Shown here piece after piece: positions 46,417 to 55,316 of a DNA stretch of 64,000 nt. The DNA is from an uncultured Clostridia bacterium (GTDB taxonomy: Bacteria; Bacillota; Clostridia; TANB77; CAG-508): NCBI GenBank assembly GCA_948896235.1, contig CAQUUC010000006.1:1-64000 (forward strand), read 5' to 3'. How positions within the stretch are numbered: the stretch's first letter is position 1; each line of letters opens with the position of its first letter. The notes beneath the pieces were generated by a model. That model saw nothing but the letters and a program-made list of their open reading frames with translations, was not told the origin of the DNA and ran no database searches. A program made the position numbers and the translations under genes.

Positions 46417-46540
46417 TTTAAATTCCTCCTTTAGTTTTCTACCTCCATAAAGCTTTAAACACTTACGCACACTTGCATTTTACAAGCACAAACGTAACCT
46501 AACTTTATGTGTGTATTTTTTTAACTTTGTTATTATATCA
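46417..46540 (-). promoter_or_regulatory. rpsB leader
   Basis: The untranslated region ahead of rpsB contains a short hairpin (CTTGTAAAATGCAAG) and TATGGAGG-rich sequence. It may hold S2 autoregulation as in other bacteria; no clear motif match can be claimed. Confidence 0.3.
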
Positions 46541-46570
46541 AAAAAGTACTGCTATTGCAATACTTTTTTT
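46541..46570 (-). terminator. Terminator of the pilin-like gene
   Basis: AAAAAAGTATTGCAATAGCAGTACTTTTTT on the minus strand, split here as AAAAAAGTA and TACTTTTTT arms. Confidence 0.7.
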
Positions 46571-46618
46571 AATTTTTCTTAACAATTTTCAATTGATAAC
46601 TATATAAAATAACTTACT

Positions 46619-47974
46619 TTAATAAATAATAGCTTTTAATTTAGCTACACTTCCTCCCCAATCGTTGTCATAACCAAAAGCCTTAAATGTAACAGTTTTA
46701 ATTGTTTTATCTTTAAATTCATAAGTAAGTCTATATTCACTTATACGATTTGTATATGCTGGCACGCTATAATCACTTTGAACATTTTCAATTTCTCCAT
46801 CTTCGTAAACCACTTGTATTTCTGCGGTACATGTAGAAACATAAGAGCTGCTATTCCATATGTGTAACTCCCAAACCGAATCAATAGAATAAGATTTCTT
46901 TTCGTTAAATATATTGCCTGGAACAGTAAAATCCCAACTCCAATTATGGACACCTGTACCGCTACCTCCTAAAATTCCTTGCATATCGCTTGGACTCCAC
47001 TGCCAATACTCTCCAATATAACCTTTTTTAATGTTCATTCCAAGTTCCTCTAATGTCTTTCCTGAATTTGCTATATATTCAAACAAATTTTTTCCTACTC
47101 TAATGGTACAAGAAGATGTAACGCCATTTGCTGTTGCTGTTATTGTTGCTGTTCCTTCTGCTATTGCTGTTAATCTTCCATTTTTATCTACTTGTAAAAT
47201 GTCTGGATTACTACTTGTCCATATTATATTTTCCTTTGGTGCATCCTCTGGTGTAACTGTATATACTAATTCTTCACTTCTACCAGTCCACCATTCTAAA
47301 TCCGTTTCACTGAAGGTAATACTTTCTATTGGAATATTTACTTCTACTTCTTTTATAACATCATCTTCACCATATTCATTTTCTGTATGAATTGTAATAA
47401 TATATTTACCTAATTCTAAATTTGAGAAAGTATATTCCAAATTTGTTTGGTTTTCTATTCTCTGTAATTCATTTTCCTCTCCATCTTTTTTTATAGTATA
47501 TGTTATCTTTGCTCCTTGCTCATTTCTTAATTTTATTGATACTGTAGCACTATTTTTAGTTGTCTTTGTATCAACTTTTATAATTATTGGTAATAGCATT
47601 GTTTCTTTTGTTAATTTTCCTAATTCTTTTACTATTTTAGGTATGCTTCTATCTATTTCAAATTGCCATCCATTTACTATTACAATATCCCCTTCTATTT
47701 GCATATCATTTTCATTTAATTTATTATCTATATAGTTGTTTTCGTTATATTCTGTTTTTGTTACTTTATCTGCCTGCAACTCTATAAGTACTGTTTCTAA
47801 CTTTTCTCTTGCTTCAGCCTCTTCGTACTTTTCTGCTGCTATTTTTGCTGTTTTAAATAGTCCATTTTCTCCTAAAGTTAAATTAATCGTTACTCCTGCT
47901 AGTATTAATAAAATTATTATTGTTATAATAAGTGCTATCAATGTAATTCCTCTTTGATTTTTACTTTTGTACAT
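46619..47974 (-). CDS. Pilin-like protein with Big_2 domain
   Basis: 451 residues. The N-terminus QRGITLIALIITIIILL is a class III/IV prepilin signal: cleavage before a hydrophobic stretch that forms the pilus helix (TINLTLGENGLFKTAK follows). Residues about 215-295 form a bacterial Ig-like Big_2 domain (WTSSNPDILQVDKNGRLTAI, GTATITATANGV). The C-terminal 150 residues are beta-rich and unassigned. It needs a prepilin peptidase; one is encoded at 35748-36497. Likely a surface adhesin or minor pilin. Confidence 0.85.
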   Translation of the reverse strand: MYKSKNQRGITLIALIITIIILLILAGVTINLTLGENGLFKTAKIAAEKYEEAEAREKLETVLIELQADKVTKTEYNENNYIDNKLNENDMQIEGDIVIVNGWQFEIDRSIPKIVKELGKLTKETMLLPIIIKVDTKTTKNSATVSIKLRNEQGAKITYTIKKDGEENELQRIENQTNLEYTFSNLELGKYIITIHTENEYGEDDVIKEVEVNIPIESITFSETDLEWWTGRSEELVYTVTPEDAPKENIIWTSSNPDILQVDKNGRLTAIAEGTATITATANGVTSSCTIRVGKNLFEYIANSGKTLEELGMNIKKGYIGEYWQWSPSDMQGILGGSGTGVHNWSWDFTVPGNIFNEKKSYSIDSVWELHIWNSSSYVSTCTAEIQVVYEDGEIENVQSDYSVPAYTNRISEYRLTYEFKDKTIKTVTFKAFGYDNDWGGSVAKLKAIIY

Positions 47975-48169
47975 TTCGCTGTTCCTCCTTAGTTTTAGTA
48001 TTATCTTTACATTCCTTTTTATACCATTTTATTGTTTATAGTTTATATCAACTTATATTATCACGTCAATATATCTTTACTATTTTTTTATTTTCTATTA
48101 AATTAGCACTTAAACACAAAGAAGTAGGACCTCTCCTACCTCTTATAAATTGCATATAATAATTAAATT

Positions 48170-49831
48170 CTATGTGTCCAACACTTCTTTAGTTACATTC
48201 CAAATATCTTCTGTTTCTCTGTCCTTTTCCCAGAAGGCTCCTCCAGCTAATTCATATTTATTTATTAAATTCAATTTTTCTCTAATAGATTTCGCATCTT
48301 CAATCCACATTTGATATGTATATTTACCGTTTGAATATTCTACATAGTTTTGTTTTGTATTTTCATCCCATACTTTTGTAATATTATTTGGTAAAGTTTC
48401 TTCTATCTTATTCATATTAATTACTGAGCTAGTTACTTTTCCATTATTATCTGTTTTCCATAATCTGGTATATAGTGGCATACCTAAAATAATTTTTTCT
48501 TTTTTTACTGCTTCTTGTCCTATGAATTTTTTAATGTTTGCTTCTACCCAGTCACAGCCTGCCACTGTTCCTGCTTTAGTACTAGATATTCCGTGTTGAT
48601 CATATGCCATAAACATTATATAATCTGCTTCATTTGCAAGTAGATCTCTATCATAACATAATGACCAATTTTCACTACCATCTGGTGCTGTTACATCAAC
48701 ACTTGTTACTATTCCATATTCTCTTAAGCGTGGTGCAAGTTCTATAATAAATCTTGAAAAAACGTCTTTATCGCTCATATTCATATATTCAAAGTCTACG
48801 TTAATTCCATCCACTTTATATTTTAAAGCTAATCTAACAATTTCTTCTACCATTTTTTCTCTTTGAGAATAATCATTTAAAATTTTAGATGTAACGGTTT
48901 TCATTGATTCATTAGAAAATAGTGCCCATACTTTATATCCATTATCTTTAGCCCATTTTACGTATTCTGTTCCACCTTTTTCAGCTTTATCTATTATGTT
49001 TAAGCTTTCAGAATTCTTTAATGCAAAGAATGTTGGTGATACCACATTTACACCTGTAATAGTAGTACCTGCTCTATTAGGTGCAGATACATATTCTGAA
49101 TAATAATCCCACACCAAATTAATTTTCCCTTTAATTTGAGGTTCCCTTTCAATTTTTTCTCTTACTTTTACTATATTTGTTAATTTATCTGTTTTAACAT
49201 AACCAAGTTTTCCATTTGCAGTTCTAACTTTAGTAAATCCATCCTTTTCAGATACTACAACTACTTTTTCTCCTGCTTCAACTTTATCCACTGTTTTTGA
49301 GATAAATTTTGTATTATATTTTACACTAAGCTTTTTTGAAGCATCTGCTTTTGTAAGTTCTCTATCTAATGAGTCTACTGTTACAACATCATTATTTATA
49401 TTTACAACTTCTATATTATATACCTTTTGAAGTTCGGAAATAGGCACATATATAATTCCATCTTTTTTTATTACTGTTCCTAATAATTTTACTTTTGCAC
49501 CATTTACTTTCATTGTTTTTTCATTTAATGATATTACAGCAACTTTAGTATCAGATGTAGTTATAAGTTGATTATTATCTTTGTCATAATAAATTTGTCC
49601 ATCAAAATAGTTTGCCATATCATCTTTTGATACATAAACCACACCATTATCATCTATAAATAATTCATATTTCATTTTAGCTGTTACATTGTTATTATTA
49701 ATAATGAAGTTAATTTTTCCTTCATTCGGATCTTTCTTAAAATTTGGTGATACTATTAATACTACCGCTACCAATATTAATAAAACCGCTACTACCAATA
49801 ATTGTTTCCACACTTTTTTTATAAAATTCAT
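48170..49831 (-). CDS. GH18-family hydrolase with copper-amine-oxidase-like and SH3 domains
   Basis: 553 residues. Membrane anchor (about 10-30), an amine-oxidase-N-like domain (about 40-150), an SH3b domain (about 165-215) and a GH18 domain with the catalytic DGINVDFEYM (D-x-x-x-D-x-E). The ending has GGAFWEKDRE. Such proteins resemble spore-coat or wall hydrolases (YdhD/SleL-like) that cut glycan strands. It is monocistronic; upstream sequence is AT-rich with no other gene. Confidence 0.9.
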   Translation of the reverse strand: MNFIKKVWKQLLVVAVLLILVAVVLIVSPNFKKDPNEGKINFIINNNNVTAKMKYELFIDDNGVVYVSKDDMANYFDGQIYYDKDNNQLITTSDTKVAVISLNEKTMKVNGAKVKLLGTVIKKDGIIYVPISELQKVYNIEVVNINNDVVTVDSLDRELTKADASKKLSVKYNTKFISKTVDKVEAGEKVVVVSEKDGFTKVRTANGKLGYVKTDKLTNIVKVREKIEREPQIKGKINLVWDYYSEYVSAPNRAGTTITGVNVVSPTFFALKNSESLNIIDKAEKGGTEYVKWAKDNGYKVWALFSNESMKTVTSKILNDYSQREKMVEEIVRLALKYKVDGINVDFEYMNMSDKDVFSRFIIELAPRLREYGIVTSVDVTAPDGSENWSLCYDRDLLANEADYIMFMAYDQHGISSTKAGTVAGCDWVEANIKKFIGQEAVKKEKIILGMPLYTRLWKTDNNGKVTSSVINMNKIEETLPNNITKVWDENTKQNYVEYSNGKYTYQMWIEDAKSIREKLNLINKYELAGGAFWEKDRETEDIWNVTKEVLDT

Positions 49832-49966
49832 TGTAATTCTCCTTATTTTTTTATAATTCTTTTATAATATATCATAAAATATATTTTTCTGGTATATATT
49901 AAAAAAATTTTAAGAATTTTTTTAATATATTGTTTTCAAGATTTTTAATTTTTTCATTACAAAAAC

Positions 49967-50003
49967 AAAAGACACATAATTCATAACGAATTTTGTGCCT
50001 TTC
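49967..50003 (-). terminator. Terminator of orphan gene D
   Basis: AAAGGCACA and TGTGTCTTT pair on the minus strand, followed by a T run. Confidence 0.75.
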
Positions 50004-50025
50004 GCTCTTCCTTGATATACCTTAA

Positions 50026-50367
50026 TTAAAAATACATTTTCAACTTATTTCCATCTATTGTATCGATGATAATCTGTCTTCTTTGAATCTTATGCCTTCT
50101 TCCAATAATTTTTGACAGCTTACCATTTTCATCATAGACATGGAAATATGTCTCTTTTTTGTTTTCCTTGTTACAGAACGCCAGCAAATACTTTTCCCCT
50201 ATGAACTTTATTCGTTTATAAGGAAAGTCTAGCCAGCCCCGGCTACTCGACTCAATAATTATGTCATAGTTGCCACATGGTTCTTGCAAAATCCATAGAT
50301 TTTGCCACTTTTGTAGCTGCTTCAAGTAATACAAATTCTGCATATCATCTTGAATTAAGAATTTCAT
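50026..50367 (-). CDS. Orphan protein D (113 aa)
   Basis: Not recognised. Tryptophan- and aromatic-rich (LQKWQNLWILQEPCG, GWLDFPYKRIKFIG), probably a small beta-sheet protein. GGGAGGAG precedes the ATG. Composition is less AT-rich than the neighbours. Codon 43 is CGG (50241-50239), followed by G; it must be read in frame, since a +1 shift gives a stop three codons later. It has a consensus promoter and its own terminator. Confidence 0.65.
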   Translation of the reverse strand: MKFLIQDDMQNLYYLKQLQKWQNLWILQEPCGNYDIIIESSSRGWLDFPYKRIKFIGEKYLLAFCNKENKKETYFHVYDENGKLSKIIGRRHKIQRRQIIIDTIDGNKLKMYF

Positions 50368-50453
50368 TTTCTCTCCTCCCGCTATGCTATATTGTTAAAA
50401 TTCTTAATTAGTATATCTTTTTTGTACTACACATTTTCTGTGATAGTATTTAT

Positions 50454-50482
50454 ATTATAGCTCATTTTACATAACTAGTCAA
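50454..50482 (-). promoter_or_regulatory. Promoter of orphan gene D
   Basis: TTGACT and TATAAT with exact 17-base spacing on the minus strand. Confidence 0.75.
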
Positions 50483-50577
50483 TTTTATACTATATTTATC
50501 TTAAAATCTTCGAAAAGTATTCCTTTTTTCCATATTTTGTAGTATAATTATACTGTGGTTAATAAGGAGGCGATACT

Positions 50578-51014
50578 ATGTGGCAAATTTGGTTAATTAT
50601 ATCAGGATTATTTTTTATTTTAGAAATGATTACTGTTCGGATTTTTAGTATTTTGGTTTGGAATTGGATCAATATTTGCTATGATAACTAGTTTCTTTAC
50701 AGATAATATAATCATTCAAACTACTGTATTTTTAATAACATCAACAGCCTTACTATTTTTAACTAAACCGTTCGTAAAAAAGTTCTCTCGGTAAGGATAA
50801 TATAAAAACTAACGCATATTCTGTTATTGGTAAAACTGGAATTGTTACAAAAGAAATTAATCCTAACCTTGGTATTGGCCAAGTAAAAATTGCAGGTGAA
50901 GTTTGGAGTGCAAAAGCAGAAGAAATTATACCAGTTGGAGAAGAAATTGAAGTATTAGAAATTAATGGTGTAAAAGCTGTAGTAAAGCCTATTAAAGTTA
51001 CAGCTACTAAATAA
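50578..51014 (+). CDS. NfeD-family membrane protein (two CGG +1 shifts)
   Basis: Partner of SPFH/stomatin proteins. GGAGG precedes the ATG at 50578. The gene is broken at CGG 50638-50640 and CGG 50789-50791. Dropping the C each time gives one 144-residue protein: helix 1, EMITV-GFLVFWFGIGS, helices 2-4, then KKFS-GKDNIKTN and the soluble OB domain ending IIPVGEEIEVLEING. All pieces are needed for a normal NfeD. It ends 47 bases before the SPFH gene, the standard nfeD-SPFH pair. Confidence 0.93.
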
Positions 51015-51061
51015 TGGTATTAGTATTTTTATTAATATATATTTTATAAGGAGGAATAATT

Positions 51062-51970
51062 ATGGCATTTTTAATTATATTACTTGTTATTATATTAGTA
51101 ATAGCATTTAAATCAATTAAAATCGTTAAACAAGCTGAGGTATACATTATTGAAAGACTTGGTAAATATCATAAAATCGCAGATGCTGGTCTTACAATAA
51201 TAGTTCCATTTATTGATCATGTAAGAAGCGTTGTTAGCTTAAAACAACAAACAATGGATATACCACCTCAAGGAGTTATTACAAAAGATAATGTTACAAT
51301 TACAATTGATACAGTTGTATTCTATAAAATTACAGATCCTGCAAAAGCAGTATATGAAATTCAAAGTTTAAAGAAAGGTATTGAATACTTAGCAATTACA
51401 ACAATACGTGATATTGTTGGTAAAATGGACTTAGATGCAACCTTTAGTTCTAGAGATGCTATTAATGATCAATTAAGAGTTATCTTAGATGAAGCAACTG
51501 ATCAATGGGGTTGTAAGGTTGATCGTGTAGAAATTAAAGATATTACACCACCTGCTGATATTCGTGATGCAATGGAAAAACAAATGAATGCTGAAAGAAA
51601 TAAAAGAGCTTTAATCCTTCAAGCAGAAGGTGAAAGACAATCAGCTATTACAATTGCAGAAGGTCAAAAAGAAGCTGCTATATTACAAGCAGAAGCTGAT
51701 AAAGAAGCAAAAATAAGACGTGCAGCTGGTGAAGCTGAAGCTATAAAACAAGTTGCACAAGCTAAAGCAAAAGAAGTTGAAATGATTTATACAGCTATGA
51801 AGAAAGCTGATCCAGATGAAAGATTAGTACAAATCAAATCTCTAGAAGCTCTTGAAAAAGTTGCAAATGGAGATGCGAATAAAATCTTTATTCCATTTGA
51901 AGCAACTCAAGCTCTTTCTAGTTTAGGTGCTGTAAAAGAAGTATTTAAAGATACTAAAAAAGAAAAATAA
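51062..51970 (+). CDS. SPFH/stomatin-like membrane protein (QmcA type)
   Basis: 302 residues: one N-terminal membrane helix, an SPFH domain (about 20-190; VEIKDITPPADIRDAMEKQM) and a coiled-coil tail with alternating Ala/Glu (EAAILQAEADKEAKIRRAA). It forms oligomeric membrane microdomains. Partner gene nfeD lies directly upstream. Confidence 0.95.
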   Translation: MAFLIILLVIILVIAFKSIKIVKQAEVYIIERLGKYHKIADAGLTIIVPFIDHVRSVVSLKQQTMDIPPQGVITKDNVTITIDTVVFYKITDPAKAVYEIQSLKKGIEYLAITTIRDIVGKMDLDATFSSRDAINDQLRVILDEATDQWGCKVDRVEIKDITPPADIRDAMEKQMNAERNKRALILQAEGERQSAITIAEGQKEAAILQAEADKEAKIRRAAGEAEAIKQVAQAKAKEVEMIYTAMKKADPDERLVQIKSLEALEKVANGDANKIFIPFEATQALSSLGAVKEVFKDTKKEK

Positions 51971-51981
51971 ATTATACATAT

Positions 51982-52009
51982 ATAGCAGGTGAAAAAATTC
52001 GCCTGCTAT
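51982..52009. terminator. Bidirectional terminator
   Basis: ATAGCAGG and CCTGCTAT stem between convergent genes. Confidence 0.75.
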
Positions 52010-52011
52010 TA

Positions 52012-52716
52012 TTATATTTTCATTAATTTAAAATCTAAATAATCTCCGCTTACTAAATCAAATTCTATTCCTTCTACCTTTCCAATAATTGCATCTTTAT
52101 GGGAATGTGAATGTAAATGACCATACATACATCTTGATACCTTATATTCCTTCATTACCTCTACAAACTTAAGTTCTAGATGATTTAATAAGCTAGAATT
52201 TGTTATTGGAGGATAATGCATAAATACTAATATTTCCTTATCCTTACCATATTTTTCTATTCCTTCTTGTAATGATAGTTCTAACCTTCCTAATTCTCTA
52301 TTTAAAATTTTTCCATCGCCTTCTAGGCTATTTAACGTCCACCCTCTTGTTCCTGCAATAATTTTATTCTCAAAACAATAACTATTATTATAGATAAAAT
52401 CAATTGTATTAAAGTTATTTTCTTCTAAATACTTATGCATTTTCTTTATCGTAGTCCACCAATAATCGTGATTTCCTTTTAGTAATAGTTTTTTTCCTGG
52501 CAAATCATTTAAATACTTAAAATCTAAATAAGCCTCCTCTAAATTCATCGCCCACGAAAAGTCTCCTGGCAATATTACTAGATCATTGTCAGTTACTTTT
52601 TCTAACCAATCCTTTCTTATTTTTTCTTCATGATTTTCCCAATTATCTCCAAAAATGTTCATAGGCTTTGGATTTTTAAATGATAAATGTAAATCTGCTA
52701 TTACAAAAATAGCCAT
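52012..52716 (-). CDS. Metallophosphoesterase
   Basis: 234 residues, calcineurin-like fold. Metal motifs: FVIADLHLSF (D-x-H), LPGDFSW (GD), LKGNHDYWW (GNHD), FMHYPP and YGHLHSHSHKD (GHxH). Substrate unknown. It ends 14 bases after the start region of tsaD's operon, being downstream of tsaD on the same strand. Confidence 0.9.
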   Translation of the reverse strand: MAIFVIADLHLSFKNPKPMNIFGDNWENHEEKIRKDWLEKVTDNDLVILPGDFSWAMNLEEAYLDFKYLNDLPGKKLLLKGNHDYWWTTIKKMHKYLEENNFNTIDFIYNNSYCFENKIIAGTRGWTLNSLEGDGKILNRELGRLELSLQEGIEKYGKDKEILVFMHYPPITNSSLLNHLELKFVEVMKEYKVSRCMYGHLHSHSHKDAIIGKVEGIEFDLVSGDYLDFKLMKI

Positions 52717-52729
52717 AAAAAATCTCCTT

Positions 52730-53722
52730 TTATATTTTTAAATTTGGTACAGCATTTAATGTAAGATCTGATATATTTCCTTTTATATAGTTATAATATC
52801 CAGCTGATGCTATCATTGCGGCATTATCTGTACATAATACTTTTTCTGGGTAATATACTTTTACATTTTTTGTTTCTTCTAAACTTTTAAATCTTTCTCT
52901 TATAAAGATATTCGCTGATACTCCACCTGCTAAAGCCACTTTATCTATATTAAGCATATCTATTGCTTTAGTTGTATTTGTAATTAACATATCTGTAATT
53001 GCTTTTTCAAAACTTGCACATAAGTTTTCTTTATTTATGTCTGGAGTTTTATGGTGTAAATTTAATACTTTAGTTTTTATTCCACTAAAACTAAAATCTA
53101 AATTATCAAAATATGTATGTGGTAACTCTATATTAGGTTCTCCGTTTTCTGCAAGTTTATCAATTTTAGGTCCTCCTGGATATTCTAGCCCTATCACTCT
53201 TGCAACTTTATCAAAAGCTTCTCCTACTGCATCATCACGAGTTTTCCCTAGTATTTCAAATTCTGTATAATCTTTTATATGCACAAGGTGTGTGTGTCCT
53301 CCCGAAATAATAACACACAAGAATGGTGGTTCTAATTCTTTATAGGTTATATAATTTGCTGCAATATGACCTTGTATATGATTAACGCCTACAAGTGGTT
53401 TATTTAAAGCATAGCTTAATCCTTTAGCATATGCTACCCCCACAAGTAATGCTCCTACAAGCCCTGGTCCATATGTGCATGCAATTACATCTATATCATT
53501 AAAAGTTACCCCTGCTTTTTCTAATGCTTCCTTTGTAACTGCTGATATTGCTTCAACATGATTTCTTGATGCTATTTCTGGAACTACCCCTCCAAATCTT
53601 TTATGTATATCTATTTGAGAATTTATTACATTAGAAAGAACCTCTCTACCATTTTTTACAACTGCTACAGAGGTTTCATCACAACTCGATTCAATTCCTA
53701 GTGTTATTATATCTTTTTTCAT
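52730..53722 (-). CDS. tsaD: tRNA N6-threonylcarbamoyladenosine transferase TsaD
   Basis: 330 residues. Transfers threonylcarbamoyl to A37 of ANN-reading tRNAs. Motifs: GIESSCDETSVAVV, metal-binding VNHIQGHIAANY (HxxxH), CVIISGGHTHLV and VALAGGVSANIFIRE. Full length. Confidence 0.97.
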   Translation of the reverse strand: MKKDIITLGIESSCDETSVAVVKNGREVLSNVINSQIDIHKRFGGVVPEIASRNHVEAISAVTKEALEKAGVTFNDIDVIACTYGPGLVGALLVGVAYAKGLSYALNKPLVGVNHIQGHIAANYITYKELEPPFLCVIISGGHTHLVHIKDYTEFEILGKTRDDAVGEAFDKVARVIGLEYPGGPKIDKLAENGEPNIELPHTYFDNLDFSFSGIKTKVLNLHHKTPDINKENLCASFEKAITDMLITNTTKAIDMLNIDKVALAGGVSANIFIRERFKSLEETKNVKVYYPEKVLCTDNAAMIASAGYYNYIKGNISDLTLNAVPNLKI

Positions 53723-53754
53723 TTTATTACTCTTTCTATATTTTACATTTTTTA

Positions 53755-54493
53755 TTACATATGTATTCCAAACATCATTCCTATTATATTAATCAAACCT
53801 GTGGCAATTGCTTCTATAATTGGTGAAATAATTTTTCCTGCAAGTCCTGAAATCCATAATACTAAAAATACTATATAAAATATTCTTTCATATTTATCTA
53901 ACCATTGTTTTACATTATAAGACATGAAATTTCTAAATATTTTACTTCCATCTAGTGGTGGTAGTGGAATAAGATTAAATACTCCTAATCCTACATTTAC
54001 TATTATTGTGGATTGTATTATTGTAATGACAATAACACCTACTTGAGATATTACAAAGCTCACAGCAAATTTTATTAATATAAAATATATTATTGTAAAT
54101 ACTATTGCAAGTATAAAGTTCATTAATGGTCCTGCAACTGAAACAATTGCCTCTCCTGCTGATACAGAATATTTTCTATCAAAATTTCTTGGATTTATTT
54201 GTACAGGTTTTCCCCATCCAACATGTGCAAATATTAATAACACAAATCCTACTGGATCCATATGGCTTAAAGGATTTAAATTTAATCTTCCTTGCATTTT
54301 TGGAGTATCATCACCTAATTTATATGCAGCATATGCGTGTGCAAATTCATGAAATGTAATTGCTATAATAACTCCTGGTAATGTTAATAATAATCCCATT
54401 AGACTACCGAGCACTCATTCCTACAAGTCCCATTACAATCATTATTCCTAATACAATATATAAAATTCTATTATCAAATGAAAAATTATACAC
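53755..54493 (-). CDS. Site-2 protease-like M50 peptidase (probable CGG +1 shift)
   Basis: Membrane metalloprotease of the YwhC/Rip family. From GTG at 54493, which has AGGAGG at good distance, the frame runs through a hydrophobic stretch (ILYIVLGIMIVMGLVGMSA) to CGG at 54409-54407. Dropping the C continues into GSLMGLLLTLPGV and the zinc motif ITFHEFAHAYAAY, then NLIPLPPLDGSK. Total 245 residues. A start at GTG 54414 would avoid the shift but has no good RBS and loses the first helix, so this is the weakest of the shift cases. Confidence 0.85.
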
Positions 54494-54632
54494 TTATTTT
54501 CCTCCTAATTTTAAACATTCTATTATGTATTATCTAATTTTTTGATTTATATATTAGTAACTTCTTTATACCTATTACTTTCATATGTAATAGTATTATT
54601 AGCTCTCAAAATATGTTTTCATAGAAAAATAT

Positions 54633-55112
54633 TTATTCAATTTCTTTTAAATACTCTGTTATTTCTTTATGCCATTGATTATAGTTTGAAGGATATTCCA
54701 TATATCCATATGCTCTTATTTCTTTTCCATCTACATATTTAATTATTAGTGTAAAACTATATCCATCCAAAACATCATCATCGCTTTTAGAAAATCCATT
54801 CCATTTATATATTTTGTTCTTCGCTACTATTTTTGATATATTATTTAAAACAGATTTATCAATTTCTTTTTTAAAATTTACATTCAAACTATTATATCCA
54901 TATGCACTCATATATGCTTTATCATCTTCTGTATATATTCCATATTGTATATATCCTCCATGATAACTTCCATAATAATATGAAAAACTATCTATTTCTA
55001 TATTATATTTCTCACTATTTTCTATATTCTTTTGTATAAGTAATATCAACCCTACTACTAATACTATTAATATAATTATTAATAAAGATATAATTAATAT
55101 TTTATTTTTCAT
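54633..55112 (-). CDS. Membrane-anchored protein of unknown function (159 aa)
   Basis: One N-terminal membrane helix (ILIISLLIIILIVLVVGLIL) and an extracellular domain rich in Tyr and Gly (FSYYYGSYHGGYIQYGIY). No catalytic motif is seen. The ATG follows AAGGAGAAA. Flanked by the M50 protease and lysS genes on the same strand but separated by more than 130 bases on each side. Confidence 0.65.
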   Translation of the reverse strand: MKNKILIISLLIIILIVLVVGLILLIQKNIENSEKYNIEIDSFSYYYGSYHGGYIQYGIYTEDDKAYMSAYGYNSLNVNFKKEIDKSVLNNISKIVAKNKIYKWNGFSKSDDDVLDGYSFTLIIKYVDGKEIRAYGYMEYPSNYNQWHKEITEYLKEIE

Positions 55113-55316
55113 TTTTTAATTTCTCCTTTACTCTAGTTATTAGTAGTAAAAAGTAATTTAATTTAACTCTTATTAACTTGGTTGTAACCTTTTTATTTTT
55201 TGTATTTCAAGTATCTTAAAAAGTAAAATATTGTTATCTTAACATTACAACCTTTAACCATAGTTATCCTTTGTTTTATCATTTTATAAGATTTCTATAT
55301 TTATCCTTCAATATTT

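Noticed and set aside
46741..46953. Separate small gene inside the pilin-like gene
   Set aside because: Off-frame shadow on the same strand with no RBS.
1087..54409. Ten broken genes taken as pseudogenes
   Set aside because: All breaks are the same single C in the same codon phase, no other lesion occurs in these genes, several are core functions, and corrected lengths are normal. Decay would give varied lesions.
1087..54409. Simple sequencing or assembly error
   Set aside because: Not excluded without reads, but not preferred: the extra C always precedes an in-frame Gly codon, never TGG, AGG or a G-G junction between codons, and flanking sequence shares no motif or homopolymer.
1087..54409. 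Classic -1 frameshifting or prfB-like +1 shifting
   Set aside because: No slippery heptamers, and no consistent Shine-Dalgarno-like site ahead of the sites; P-site codons vary and cannot re-pair.
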